This document shows positions 1 through 13,153 of a DNA stretch of 25,306 nt, piece by piece. Within the stretch, counting starts at the first letter, position 1. Each line of letters opens with the position of its first letter. Made by a program: the position numbers and the translations under genes. The DNA comes from Conidiobolus incongruus B7586 (lineage: Eukaryota; Entomophthoromycota; Entomophthoromycetes; Entomophthorales; Conidiobolaceae): contig JNEM01012983.1 in assembly GCA_000697335.1 (NCBI GenBank), positions 1 to 25,306 on the forward strand, read 5' to 3'. A model generated the notes under the pieces. It did no database searches, was not told the origin of the DNA, and saw nothing but the letters and a program-made list of their open reading frames with translations.

Positions 1-2780
1 TTAAATAAAACTAAAAATTATATAAGTTTAATAAATCAAATATAATTCTTAAATAATATATTATCTTTCATTATATTATAGTTTTTATTAATAAATAATT
101 TTAATTAATAAAAAAATAAATATAATGGAATTGTTTAATTTTCTAATTTTGATTGAATTAAATATTTTTAATACTAGTTTAAAAAAGTAATTAAAAGTTA
201 TTTGTTAATAAGAATTTTAAATAAGTTTTTTAAATATATTTAAAAAGCGAAAAAAAATAAGTAGTTTTTTATATAAAAAGTTAATTAACTTCATACCTTA
301 TCAATTTAAAAGTTAAAAAATTAAATAATAAATATATTAAGTTTAATTTTTTTTATTATTATGAAACTTAATAATTTATAACTTTAGTTAAATTTTAAAA
401 TTTGTTATTATATTAATAGTTAATTAAACAATATTAAATAAAGTTTATTTTAATTATGTAATATATTTAAAAATTAAAATCTAGTTTAAAATATTAAAAT
501 TAAAAGTTAATTTAATAATAAAAATACAAGTCATTTTGATTATATGATATATTTTTATAGGTTAATATATATTCTTAGTATTATATTATACTTTGAAAAT
601 CATTTTTTAATATTAATGATATTGTTATAATAATATAATAATATTTTATTAATGGCTTAAAACTTAATCAAAAAAATAATAATAGAATATATTATAATTT
701 AAAAATTTTGATTTATCAATAATAATGAAATAATATTTTTAATAGGATATGTTATTTAATATAAAGCATATAAATATATACAATTATTTAAAAAATGCAA
801 TTTTATAATAAAACTCAAAAAATAATTTAATCACTAGGTAAAATTTATTAAAAGTATTTATTATTGGATTTTAAACTTTTTTCAATGATGATTGCTCTTG
901 TATTGAATTTGTTTTTTATCAGTATAATAAGAATTTAATTGGATCAGATTCAAATAGAATAGTAAATTAAACCCTAATAAAAACATTAATTAGCATTATC
1001 TCCATATTGATCATATATTATAATGGGTAAATAATGATGGTAGACAAGTAATTATAACAAAATATCTATAATAATTTAGTGTTTTTATTTAATCTATATA
1101 TGTTTATATTTTCAATTATTTGATAAATTACTTTATAATTTTTTTTACAAATATAAATTTAACTTGAGTTAATTTTTAAAAACAATTTTTGAAGGTTTTA
1201 GCATTATGTTTATAAGATAATCTAGTCTATTCTTCTTTTTATTTAGGAATCGAGCACTGTGGGTATCATGTGTAATTTTGGATATTTACAATATCGTCAG
1301 CACTTATTCTTTAAAGTATTTTTTATAGAATGAGGTATTGATATTTTCTTCGATTTTTTATATAGCGCTCAGACTATTATTTTCTTCATCTTTGAATCCT
1401 TATCCAATCTATATGGTATCTATACAATATTCAAGACGGTTAACAAATTGAATGATGTGAATATTAATTGATTGGTAGTGAAAATGGTAATTGTGCTCAC
1501 TTTCTTTGTGAAGTTGGATTAAATAGTTATGATCTTTGAAATTTTCGATTTGAGAAAACATAATTATTGATTTTTGTGATTCAATAATGCGATTAAAAGC
1601 CAAATAATATATTATTTTTTAGGCAAAGTGCTTCACTATATTATTGTTTCTCAATATCCTTATAACTCTACAAATTAAAATATGTTATAAATTTTCATTT
1701 TGTTTATTATAAAGTATTCACTGATTTTGACTGGTTGGACTCAAAATACATTATTCCCAGAAAATAATAACAGGTTCACATTATAAAATGATTACAATTT
1801 TGAATTATATATGTATTGATTTTGGACTTTTGAATATATTATATTAATTTTTTATAAAATAAATTATTTATATCAATATACATAATTTCATATAATACTA
1901 AATATTGAGTATATAAATAACTCAAAAATTATTACAAACTGTCATTAATTGAAAATTTAAGTTTCGCAAAGGTGTTAATCATAGTATTGTATATCATATT
2001 TGAATTTTTTCAATATTATTTAAGATAATTATTATTTGAAAATTATCATTTGTGAAACTAAAGTATTTTAATATTATGTTCTTTTTAATTTTAAATTTTT
2101 AAATTAGTTCAGTTTAATTTGATGATTGTTAAAACTAATCTATTTTTTATTGAATCTGATAAGAATTGTGTTATCTTAAATCAATTTTAATCAGTCATTT
2201 TAAATATAAATAAATTGATAATAAAATTAACAAAGAATCAAGTTATTATACTTAATATTGTGAATTATATTTATAGCTATATAATATTGATATATTATTA
2301 TGATATTAAATACTCAAAAACATATACATTTTTGGATAAAATAAAATATAAATTTTTAAAAAGCGAATTTTATTATTATGTATTTAAAAGTTTATATAAA
2401 AATTATAAAAACTATTTTTTATTTTAATTCTTTTTTTATAATAATTAAAAAATTTAATAAATACTGCAAATTTATAAATATTTCATAATAATTTGATTTA
2501 TAAAATATTCAAAAATATAAAAAAAAATTAATGTAAAATAATATATGAAATAATGTTATAAATCAAACAATCAACTAAACTATATGATATTTTACATAAA
2601 TTAAATAGATCATAAATTAACCAAATATAAGTACAAATAAAAAGAAAAAAAAATCTAATGAGTATAAAATATTTAAAGATATATCCTAAATAAAAAAGAA
2701 ATTATCATGTTAATTGGTTTAAGAATTTAATTATATATATTTTTTGAATATGTTAAAAATTTTTTTATAAAATAAAGAAA
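1..2780. other. AT-rich gene-poor region
   Basis: I find no gene I can support here. Most of the stretch is A/T homopolymer-like and low-complexity DNA. Around 1240-1640 the composition is more mixed, and a minus-strand frame at 1409-1603 reads about 60 residues, but it lacks an ATG start, its neighbours are full of stops, and I recognise no family in it. An open plus-strand frame at 2215-2427 is rich in Ile, Tyr, Lys and Phe, as expected of chance frames in AT-rich DNA. Confidence 0.6.
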
Positions 2781-3251
2781 TTATTCCCATTGACCTTTAG
2801 GAGCTTCTTCTTGTAAATTTTCCCAACTAAAAAAATTGAAATTAATTATATATATATATATCATCAATGAATAAAAAAACACTTACGGTTTAGTTTCCTT
2901 TACTTCTTCAATCAATTTAAGTTCGTCTTGAGCTTCCAAAATAAGTTGTTCGATTTGTAAACATTTGGTAACTTTGACAATTTCTTCAACATCTTCAGTT
3001 GATTGAACTAAATTTAATCGTTCTTGAGTGATAGCTTGAACAGCATTCTTGTAAAAAGCATTGGGAGGAAGTGAAGAGATGGCAGTTAAGGTTTGGTTAT
3101 ATAAACCAATCAATTCTCCGCGGGGATCAGCACTAATGGGTACTCTTCTCATACGACTGACAGTCTAATCAAAGTTATTAATTCAAATGGATTAAATGGA
3201 TATAAATTAAATTACCTTGACAGCATTTAATAAAGGTAAACGATAAAACAT
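2781..3251 (-). CDS. NDUFA5: NADH:ubiquinone oxidoreductase subunit NDUFA5-like (complex I)
   Basis: This encodes a small accessory subunit of the peripheral arm of mitochondrial respiratory complex I. It has three exons, 3251-3216, 3164-2887 and 2826-2781, with introns of 51 and 60 bp that begin GTAATT and GTAAGT and end in AG. The spliced product is 119 residues, close to the usual family length. It starts MFYRLPLLNAVKTVSRMRRV, a basic N-terminus suited to the matrix side. The family signature is seen in LIGLYNQTL (about 31-39), AITQERLNLV near 60, the charged helix EQLILEAQDELKLIEEV, and the closing KPWENLQEEAPKGQWE, which corresponds to the W-E-P-L...P...QW ending of animal homologues. 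The ATG at 3251 is chosen because the first exon joins in phase and supplies the N-terminus; the ATG at 3152 would give a truncated protein. The function follows from the family and was not tested here. Confidence 0.9.
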
Positions 3252-4405
3252 AATTGATTATTTTTTTGGTGTTAAATAAATATATTTCTAAAATTATATT
3301 TAGTAAGTCAGAATATTATTAAATATGTTAATATATTATTACTTAAAATTTATTTAATTATGGACTTTATTGACTTAATTGATTTTTTTATATAACACTT
3401 GTTTTGTTTAATAATTATGGGATTGATTAGATCTGTTTTATTCTTATCTCAAAATCATCTTCAAATTTAGATTCTAGTCAAATTAAAATATTATTCACTA
3501 TGATTTTTATTATATTTATTAAAATAAAATTTAAATATTTTATTTTACTTAATAGTACTAGATCATAATATTCAATTATTAGAAATTATAATTTATTTTT
3601 TTATAAATATATTTATTATTATAAAATTTAATATTAAATTTTAATTTTAAATTTAAAAATTAATATAATTTTTAAAACAAATAATTTTATTTTATATAGT
3701 ATAGAAAAATCATATAGTTTTAAATAATAATTTTGATAATAGGATATTAAATTTATTTTATAAATTAAGGAAATAAGTAATCAAATTAAAAGTTTGGAAT
3801 ATGATTGAAAGTATGAGTAAAGATATTTAAAATTCTTTTGAATAAAGAAATCATGTTACAAGATTAAGATATTTGCTATTGATTTAAATTGAATCAATAT
3901 ATACTTATCATAATTAGATTTAGGTTGAGCTATACACTGTTATTGGTTGAAAATATTCTTATAAAATAATTTATATTATGAAATGATATACATATTTAGT
4001 AATATTATTTATATATCAATCAATTAATTAATTTTAATTTTTTCATATTACGAATTATTTTTCATTTAACAACCATATAAATATGAATTTTTTTTAAAAT
4101 TGATTAAGATAATAACTTAATAATCATGTTTTTTTATTAATTATAAAATATTATTTCATTTAACAATAATTTTTCGTATAATGATATCTATTTTTAAGTT
4201 ATATTAGTTTAATTTTAAAATCAAAATTAAATTGATTACTAATAAAATAATTAATAATTTAGTTTTATAATTTTATAGAATATATTGGTGATAATTGCTT
4301 GGCTGTTAAAATTAAATTAATTAGTATCGGAATTTTTAATATTTTTATTATTAAGTTAAATTTAATTTAATCTTAATAACTAAAATTAATTATATCATTG
4401 AAAAA
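3252..4405. other. AT-rich intergenic region
   Basis: Only AT-rich sequence is seen between the NDUFA5-like gene and the end of the first lipase relic. Part of it must carry the promoter of the minus-strand NDUFA5-like gene, but no clear motif stands out. No coding frame or RNA gene is recognised. Confidence 0.55.
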
Positions 4406-5375
4406 TTAGAAATGAGCCTTAATGTTTAAAGGTTCTACATTTACATTGCACTTAGGATTATCATCCCATACTTGATTACATGTGATAGTATAACATGATG
4501 TATATGCAAGTAATGTGTAAAGCTCTCATAGTAGATAATAAAATCCAAATTTCCTTGATTCAATCTCATGACCAATGTCACTTTTATATTCATATCTTGC
4601 AATTAGATAATACAAATATAGAGCATTACCAAAAATATTTGATTTGAAACTCTCAGACTGTGATAGAGAAATGATCTGTATTGGATTAAGATTATTTGAA
4701 GCATTGATACTATGTCAACAGCATTTAAATTACAACCCCTGCAACCAGGTTATGACCAGTAAAGGCTAAGGATTGCTTTTAAAACTCGGGATCGAAGTTC
4801 ATTCTCATGAGATTGTTTTTAATCCAACTGAATTAGAATCGTGTACTTTTAAAAAGCCTTGATGTACATTGACTTTAGCATTCATGTTTTACATATTGGT
4901 GAAAGTATAACTGAAATTCAATAGACATTTTTTCACATCTAATGATCCTCAATAATCAAAAATTATCTCTTTGGTATTGTCATTATAGCCAATAGTGAAA
5001 AGAATTCATAATAATTATTATAAAAGATCTCTAAAGCTTTATATTTCTTACAACTGTTATCGCATTTCAAGTCAGATTGGTTTCTAAGGTAGTAGAACAG
5101 TGTGAGTGTCCAAGGCATGTGATACTTGATATTGCCAATTGAAGGTACTTGAAAGTGGTAAGATATAGCTAATTTCTTAGGTGGAATAGTAAAATCAATT
5201 AAATTCAGTATATGATCACAAAAACTAATTGGAGCGTCCAAGAATATCATCCCAAAATACCTTGATAGAAACTTTTCAACTTCGAAGTAGTAATACATTG
5301 ATGAGTTCATCCAAAGGATAGTTTTATTATCTCAAGCTAGCAATACAAAGCAAGAAATTGAAGTTAAAATTTCAT
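4406..5375 (-). pseudogene. Class 3 lipase relic, strongly decayed
   Basis: Read on the minus strand, this is a decayed secreted lipase (triacylglycerol lipase, class 3 family) in which pieces still align with the second relic at 8016-9025. The longest surviving frame is 5310-4963. It carries QVPSIGNIKYHMPW, matching PSLDNIKYNSKW in the other copy, and a Cys-Xaa3-Cys-KKY segment matching CNVNCEEY there. Further on come EIIFDY-GS, where the family's (S/F)RG(T/S) strand lies, then NVHQGFLKVHDS, where the family has RVHxGF. Next is FTGHNLVAGV, where FTGHSLGGA would be expected, so the catalytic serine has become asparagine. The tail W-DDNPKC...H resembles the tail of the other copy. Several in-frame stops and at least two frame changes, plus a stop close to the presumed ATG at 5375, make a working product very unlikely. 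Exon limits are approximate. Confidence 0.7.
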
Positions 5376-8015
5376 AATAAAATTAAATCCTTTCAAATAT
5401 AGTATTAAATTTAATGATACACTCAAAATCATAAATCAAGCACATTATATACCACAGTATCTTTGATCCAAATAAATATCAAAAATTCTCAATTCCCATT
5501 TTGTTGAAATGTATAAAATTAGATGACTTTATAGACCAAACCCACCCTTTCAAATCTCATTAAATTCCATATTAGACTATTGAATATTTGATATTGGGTG
5601 ATTGTTGGAATATGAAAAAAGAAATATATTTTTGGATATATTATTCAATTAATGAAATCATTATTAATTATATAAGCTTATAATCTATATGAAAATAAAT
5701 TAAAAATCTGATCATCAATTATTAATATTTAATTCAAAACTAAGTTGCTTTATTATTTTAATAAATCTTTTTGTTTATATATTTGAAAAGTATTCGATTG
5801 CCATATTATTTATTATTTGAAAGAAGAGAATTACTGTCTTGAATAGTACCTAAAATTGCAAATGTCAACTAAATAGTTATTCTTTGTAGATTTATTTTAT
5901 TTTCAATTAAAGAACTGAAATATTAATTTTAACCTGAAAAATTTAAATTCCTTTAAGTAATATGATTATAGTTAAATGTAGCCTACATATATTCAAAAAT
6001 TAAAATGATTAAATATTAAAAAACGTGAAAGAATAATAAATTATTTCAGTTGACATAATTTTATATCCAGAGAGTAATTAATATAAAATAACAAAAATTA
6101 ATTTTCATACCAATGTCGTATAATTTCGTCATATATTCTGGAAATGGAAGGGAGAATATATGTTTAAATCAATTTATTTTTTTTTGAATATTATAAACAA
6201 ATATTAATAAGTTTAGGTTAATAAGTATTTCCTCAGAATAATGTCTAAAAATAAGAATATATATCAAATCCTGTTATTTTTACATCCAGATTTATATATT
6301 TTAACGAGATATAAGTATAATACATTGGGGCTAATATATTGGTGTATTCTGTATTACTAAATTGATATATAAAAAATTAAAGGGATGACTAATGTTATCT
6401 ACCTAAATGATTTTAAATATTTTGAGTTTAATGGAATTATATTTAAAGGTTTATTATGGCTAACACTAGATAATGTCAACCATTCAAGAATATAAAATAA
6501 TAAACAATATTGTTATTTTGATTGCGAAGATATAGCTCAGATCTCTATTTCATCCTTGACATCAGATTTTCTTATCACTAAATATAAAATTAAAGAGTAT
6601 TGAGTAAGAATGAAATATTATTAAATTCAAATCAATAGGATAAACTATGCTCTATGTAACTTTTATACATGTATCTTTCGATTGAAAAGGTTAGATATTT
6701 TTATATTCTTAATATTCATTATTTTTAACTCTCGATCGATTTTCAGGAAAAATTGTATTTTTGAACTCAAATCTTTGCAGAGTTGCTTTTTATTCAAAAT
6801 TTTTAAGTGAAAACTGCAAAACATTTTTGACTATTAAATGAAGCTTATTTTCTGTTATACCACCTGGCTCTTCAGAATTGTCGTTATATAATTATATATT
6901 ATCAGAATTGGAGTTGTATATTCATACTATTTCATCTACTTTCACATCAGCATTTTTATGAAACATTCTGACAAATTTTATAATTAATATTAAAAGCACA
7001 ATTCCTTAAGCATTCCGATGACCAATAATCGTTTTTTGTAAAAATTACCAGAAACTGCAAGAGTTTCCAAATATTAACTTCACAAAACTTAGGAAGTTAA
7101 ATGCTCTTCAAATAAAAACAAGGTATTCCAATTTAGTTACATATCTGATTAACTATTGAGCAATGATTCAATTTATTCATGTTGTTTGATACCTTCAGCA
7201 CTCAGAATTTCGACATTATATGGCACATTTTATTTCATTAGACAATTAATCTATTTAATAACTGAAATCAGATCTAAAAATAAAGGCTGAATATTCATAT
7301 TCATCACAAAAATGCTATTTTTATCATTCCTAATTTTTTTACACAATTGAATAAAATTAATTTATAAATAATGTAATTGTGATAGAAACAAATAGTAATT
7401 AATAAACAAAAAAAGGTAATAGGTCAAAATATCATCATTGATTTAGTAGAAGAATTATAAATATGTCATAATTTTCTACGAAATAGTTTAAATTTTTAAA
7501 GCTCCATATATGTTAATTTCAATTAAACACTTGAGATTATTAAATTCATTAATAATTCAAATAATTAAATAAAATCTAGTCCAATACTAAAATTGATAAA
7601 CAGATGATCAGATATCATGAATAAATGTGAAATCTTAATAAAATGTGAGTTGGATATATATAATAATTGATATTGAGTTTAAGAATAAATTATATCTTGA
7701 ATTTTATACTATCTTGAAGTGTGGTGAGATTTATTAATCTAATTGAGAGAAAAATTGGATTATGAAAATATTGGCACTTTTATTAAGTTTGGTATTCAAT
7801 TTATTTCATCAAGTTATTTTAAGGTATATGCTGTATCATAAGTGATATCATATTAATTGTACCATTAGATTTCAAGTTACCAGTCTGTAAAATCTAAATT
7901 TATTAGCAAACTCCAAGTTGATATATTGAATTAATGATAAAATTGTTGATAATTTATTATATTTTTCAAATATTGAAATTGTAATAAAATATTTGGTTAA
8001 AGAATTATAGCAAAA
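5376..8015. other. Gene-poor region with scattered coding-like fragments
   Basis: No intact gene is recognised. A TATAAAG word at about 5530-5536 (minus strand) may be a leftover of the first lipase relic's promoter. A minus-strand fragment near 6110-6165 reads PSISRIYDEIIRHWYEN, and the stretch 6740-7260 is less AT-biased, with Leu-rich minus-strand snippets and many stops. These look like worn coding DNA, but no family can be named with confidence. Confidence 0.45.
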
Positions 8016-9025
8016 TTAGCACCAATAGGTAAGCGTTTCGTTCATCGTTCCAAAATGTTCATTTTGACTTAGCTCTCAATTAGCAGCACTACAGTTAGGA
8101 TCTTCAGTCCATTTCTAACTATAAACAACCGGAACTTCTATTACTGAGCCAACTGGTGTATAAATTTCTCCTGGAACATGTATATATCCTGCCTTCCTTG
8201 TTGAAGCTTCGGGTACCCAGTCATTCTTATGGACATATCTGACGGTTGGAAATTCTAAATAAACAGCATATTTAACAAAAGCTTCGTTCCCACATCGAAG
8301 GATGGCGAAACAAATTAGTCTATATTTAATTTATATTCCCTTGAGAGTAGATCCAAACTCAAGAGCATTTAGTGTAGCGACTACACCGCCTAAACTATGA
8401 CCAGTAAAGAGAACTGAGTACCCTCTCAACTTGGGATCTTTTAGCATTTTCATCAAATAATCAAATAGTCTATCGGCATTAGAATTTAATATCTTGTACA
8501 TACTTTCATGCACTTTGAGACTAGGATTGGTATTGCACATGCTGACTTAATAATAATTGAAATTGATTCCCCAATTCTTTAATTTGAAAGTACATTCATG
8601 AGAATTATAATCTCTATAGTCTTTTCATTGTATTTAATGATAGCAAGAGCTTCATACTGAGTGTTGTGAAAAGCTTTGATAACTCCATATTCCTCACAAT
8701 TTACATTACATTAAAAATCGAATATATCTCTAGATACTTAACCTAGAATCATTGCCCACTTTGAATTGTATTTTATGTTGTCCAACGAAGGCATTGGGAT
8801 ATTACAAGGTTTATGCAATCCTCTAGGAGGAAGATCATCACTGGATGGAGATGATATACCCTCTATGGTAGTTGATGGAATATTCATTTAGCTATACCAG
8901 AATAAAAAATGAAAAATACCTTGACCAATTCCCAATGAAGCAATGGTAAGTTGATCAAGGGTCTTATAAACCAAACTCAAAATAAGAGCCAGTAGAAAAA
9001 GTAATACAGTAAAACTTGTGTATTT
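8016..9025 (-). pseudogene. Class 3 lipase relic, active-site motifs still visible
   Basis: This is a second broken secreted class 3 lipase on the minus strand. Its start is a hydrophobic leader (KYTSFTVLLFLLALILSLVY) with no ATG at the expected position, where TTA is read instead. An intron of about 37 bp (GTATTT...TATAG) near 8920-8880 is plausible. The core at 8540-8331 shows RGYSVLFTGHSLGGVVATLN, with the catalytic serine in GHSLGG. Beyond it are GNEAFVKYAVYLEFPTVRYV, then HKNDWVPEAS with the likely catalytic aspartate, GYIHVPGEIY, and a tail EDPNCS...NEHFG with the likely catalytic histidine. Thus the whole triad can be traced, but about four in-frame stops, at least one frame change and the missing start show that the gene is dead. 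The better-kept motifs suggest more recent loss than in the relic at 4406-5375. The family acts on lipid esters outside the cell. Confidence 0.8.
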
Positions 9026-11270
9026 TAAGTGATAGTTTATGTAATTTTAGTTATTAATTTCATACAATTGGTCTAAATATAACTTTCACTTTTGTGCAAT
9101 AATAAAATTTTATATTAACTCATTAATGAAAATTTTAGATTTTAATTAATAAAAATTTTTATTTATTTATCCTTTTTATATTAGTAATTAACTTAAACTA
9201 ATCTATCAATTAATATTTAATTTTTTTATAATAACACAATGATAACATAATTATTATTTTAAAAACAATATTATGAATATGAATTTTAAAATTTACTTAT
9301 ATTTCAATATAAATCATTTTAATTTTAATTTTAAGTTTGGTATTTATTAAAAATTTTTAATAATTTAAAATAATATAATTTATAGATATTGCTTAAATTT
9401 AGCAGATTTATCTGTAGTTTCTTTAAAACTTATTGATAATTTAATCCTTCATACATTTGATTAGTAAAACTAGAATATAAATTTTTGAAATAGTTATCCA
9501 ATATTATATATCTAACTAGTATTAGTAATTTAATTTTAGATTGCATTAAATAAAATTGTGGATATTATATTAATTAATTTATCTGAGTTGTGGAGTGATT
9601 TTAGAATACTGATCCACATGAAATTCAACTTATCATACATTACAACAATATTCATTTTATTTAATTTTGAAGCTAGATGCATAATAAATACTAAAATAAC
9701 AAGCTAGATCCATTATTTACATAAATTGTTATAATCTTAAAATTTTTGAAATATATATCTATAACCTACCTACTTCAGTTTGTTCTTTTTATTATGGGGA
9801 GAAAATTAACTATATTTTGTGTAAATATTCCAAATTCATTCCACCTTTATAATATTATTATTATTTGAAATTGATAAATTATATTAATATTTTAAATTTT
9901 ATGATATAATAAATATATGAAAAAAATAATTCTTTAATTTTATTATATATTATTTCATAATATACTTAGTCATTTGAATAGAATCAAAATAAATTTAGAA
10001 TTTAAAAATAAAACTCATATATATATATATAATTTCATCATCTGATTTAAAAAATTATTAAAAATTTATTATTAAAAATATAATTGAATAATTATTCGAG
10101 TATTGAATTAATATTGCCAAGATCGCAAAACATTACTAATAGCTATTGGTATATTACAAAAGTGAATATTCAATTATGTATTGCTAATTTATCAATACTA
10201 TATAATATTATATTTATTACCAAAAAAAATTTTCAATTATTGATTAACACTTCTATATTGTAAAATTTGACAAATGAAAATAATTATTGTGATTATATAT
10301 AATAAATTTATATTTATTATCGATACTTTACTCTATTTCCAAGTTAAATAATAATTGTTTTCGAAGATTTAACTAATTAATTTAAATTAATTTTATTTTT
10401 TAAATTTATTTATAACTGATAAATATTTAAATTAATTAAATCTGATTTTTAGTTTAAAAAATTGAAAATTTTCTATATTATTTATTTAATATGAATTTAT
10501 TTACAATATTTTAATCAAATAGCGTTTGATTATAGCTTTAAATATGTGGTATTTATTATTCATTTCTCCTATTTCACAAATAATACCATATATATGACTT
10601 AACAAAATTTTATACTAATGACTGATCATTTTTGGCCATATCTCGAATCAGTGTTAATTTGACTATTTATTACTAATTATAAGTAAATTTTCAGCTTTTT
10701 GATAAAATATTGCTATATATATCTAAAATATATCTTAGAAAATGGCTGATACAATAATTCTTTAATAATTAAATTATTTATCAAATTTAAAAAAATATTT
10801 TCCAAAGTCTATAATATAATTATAAATTTTCATTTTTTTAATTAAAAATTAAAATGAATATAAACAAGAATTAGTGTAAGAACGATTATCATCTAATTAA
10901 CATGGTGTTATAGTTCCTATAATAAAAATTTCCTAAAATAAATATACAAGTTTTGTATTTTTGAAAATAATATATATTAATATTAATACCAATATAAATA
11001 TTAATATTTTGATTATTCACCAATTTATTTTTTAATAATAGATTATTTATAAAATTATTGATTGAGTTTTATATTTTTAACAAATATCATCCTCTAAAAA
11101 TTATATTATTCAGTTCAAAAAATATCACTGAAATTATAATTCATAATAATAATAATAAAAATAATAAATTTTGGATTCATAAGATTTAAAATTGTATTAT
11201 GATATATATTTATTCAACCCAAATTGCAAAATTATTTTGATTATTAGTTTTTTTCAATTATATTATTTTA
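9026..11270. other. AT-rich gene desert
   Basis: The sequence is almost wholly A/T-rich, with an (AT)n run at about 10018-10031. An imperfect direct repeat beginning AAGCTAGAT lies at about 9671 and again at about 9701. No coding frame, RNA gene or mobile element boundary is supported. Confidence 0.6.
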
Positions 11271-11660
11271 ATTTAGTTACAAGAAATTCATAAACAACTG
11301 AGGCAGATAAACTATCTTTAGAAAGTGACAGTACTAGTTTGAAGGCTTTGTTGAGAGGGTGAAAGGATATTATTGTTTTTTGTGAGTGATTTGCTGACTT
11401 TCATTACTTAGACTTATGACATTAGTTCTTTTATAATCCAAATGTAGGCTAAAGTTATTATTTAGAAGATATGCCTTCTAGAGAATGGGCCCTTTAAGGT
11501 AGAATGATGTACCTTTCAGGGTAACACCTTCATACTTAAATAGATGGCGAGGAAAAATGCTCAGGATGGTTACCATCTAGGTAATCATGATATTCCAGTA
11601 TTTATTGATTAAATTAAATGAATCGTAGACTTGTGGAATTTTTGATAAAAATTTACTTAG
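11271..11660 (+). other. Compositionally distinct stretch, possible gene relic
   Basis: This block is clearly less AT-biased than the DNA on both sides, which often marks old coding sequence. Plus-strand frames give ICLLENGPFKVE (about 11472-11507) and, about 20 residues later, KNAQDGYHLGNHDIPVFID. ENGPF is reminiscent of the conserved segment of serine carboxypeptidases downstream of their GGPG motif, but GGPG itself and the catalytic GESYAG segment are not seen and the spacing is wrong. Stops interrupt every frame. I would call it a degenerate coding relic of uncertain family. Confidence 0.25.
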
Positions 11661-13088
11661 ATGATTAATGAATGAATAGAATGTATAATATTAACACTAC
11701 TATGTAGCAATAAGCATTACAAACTTTTCTCCTTACTTGATAGTTAGTTGAATTTGATATAAATATCAATAATTCAAGATTTTAACACCTGATTGAGCTA
11801 GTTAACAATAAGCAATGATAATCAACATATTTTGATCTGATTTAAATGTTTCAATTGGACTACAAAGTTTATGAACGTTCACAAACTTACAACCAAAGTG
11901 ATTAAAATTATCAAGATATTTCATAAATAAAGACACACTAAATTTAGATAATATATATTTAATTTATAGTATTAAATCTAATTTGAACAATCCATGTGAT
12001 ATAATTTACATTAGTTAGATTAAATCGATTGAATTTATCCAAGTAAGAATTTTAGTTTAATATTTGAAAAATATCAAATCATCTATTTCAAAATAATCAG
12101 TATTATATATTTTATCAATATTAAATAATTGATATTACATATTAGCAATTCATTTTAATATTTAAATATTGTTAGTAAGGATTATTTGATTTTATTTCTC
12201 TAAATAATAAGAGCATAAATCATATTTTTCTTAATAGATATTGACATTTTTCATATATTGAAATTATACTTGAATTGATATTAATACAAATTCAAAAAAT
12301 TATGTGCAATAATTAAATTTTTAATGAGTGTGAAATATTAATGTAAATTAAAAATTTAATTTGCTCTAATTGCTATGATTTCAAAATTTCATTTTGTTAA
12401 ATTTTAGTTTGAAATGACATGTGTTCTTAATTATTAAAATAATGTGAATAGTAATTTTAAATACAAATATAGCTTAAAATGAATATTGAGCCTTATAAAA
12501 ATATGCTCAAATTATATAATATTATTAAAGAATGATTACTAAATATTTAGCTAACTGATATTAAATTGTTTTAAAAAAAATTGATTTAAATGTTTAAATT
12601 AAATTTTTCATTTAATAAATAAAATATAAAATCCGTCAATTTAAAAAATTTAATATTAAAAACCTCTTACTCTTACATATATAGAAAAAATAAAGTTTTT
12701 CTTTACATTTTTAAAAAAAATTTTAATAATATAGAATATATTTAATATATTTTAAATTAATTAATTATTTTGATAATTTTGAGAAAATATGGTTCATCAA
12801 AGAAGCCAGATTTTTGATTAAAAATCAAACAAAATGGAATTATTTCGTTACTAGTTTTGATGGTTGTACAAACAAAACTGTCTGATTAATAACAGTAGAA
12901 TTAATCAACAGCTAAGCATATGACCTTCGGAAACAAAATATTTAAAGTTACAGCATTACACTTAATAAATGAAATATTTAATAAACAATTATTAAAATTT
13001 CAATTTGAAATTAATAAATTTGTATTATGGAATGATGCCCATATACATGATATGTGATGAAGTAGAATTCTTAAATTTTGTAAACGAA
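11661..13088. other. AT-rich intergenic region upstream of the protease gene
   Basis: No gene is seen. The last 300 bases, 12780-13088, are less AT-biased and probably contain the protease promoter. A small hairpin of 7-bp arms, GATTTTT and AAAAATC, lies around 12808-12825. No specific regulator site can be assigned. Confidence 0.5.
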
Positions 13089-13096
13089 TATATAAG
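13089..13096 (+). promoter_or_regulatory. Putative TATA box of the protease gene
   Basis: TATATAAG lies 65 bp upstream of the ATG at 13154, a distance that leaves room for a short 5' leader. TATA-like words are common in AT-rich DNA, so this rests on position and on the match to the consensus. Confidence 0.45.
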
Positions 13097-13153
13097 TCGT
13101 TTGTATGATATGAAGAATATCATCAAGTTCAATCTTTATTTATTTTGACAATC

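Noticed and set aside
1409-1603. 64-codon minus-strand open frame
   Set aside because: It has no ATG start, no recognisable family, and stop-filled flanks. It may be a coding relic, but nothing specific supports a gene.
2215-2427. 70-codon plus-strand open frame
   Set aside because: It starts at TTG rather than ATG and is made almost only of Ile, Tyr, Lys, Asn, Leu and Phe, which is what random AT-rich DNA gives.
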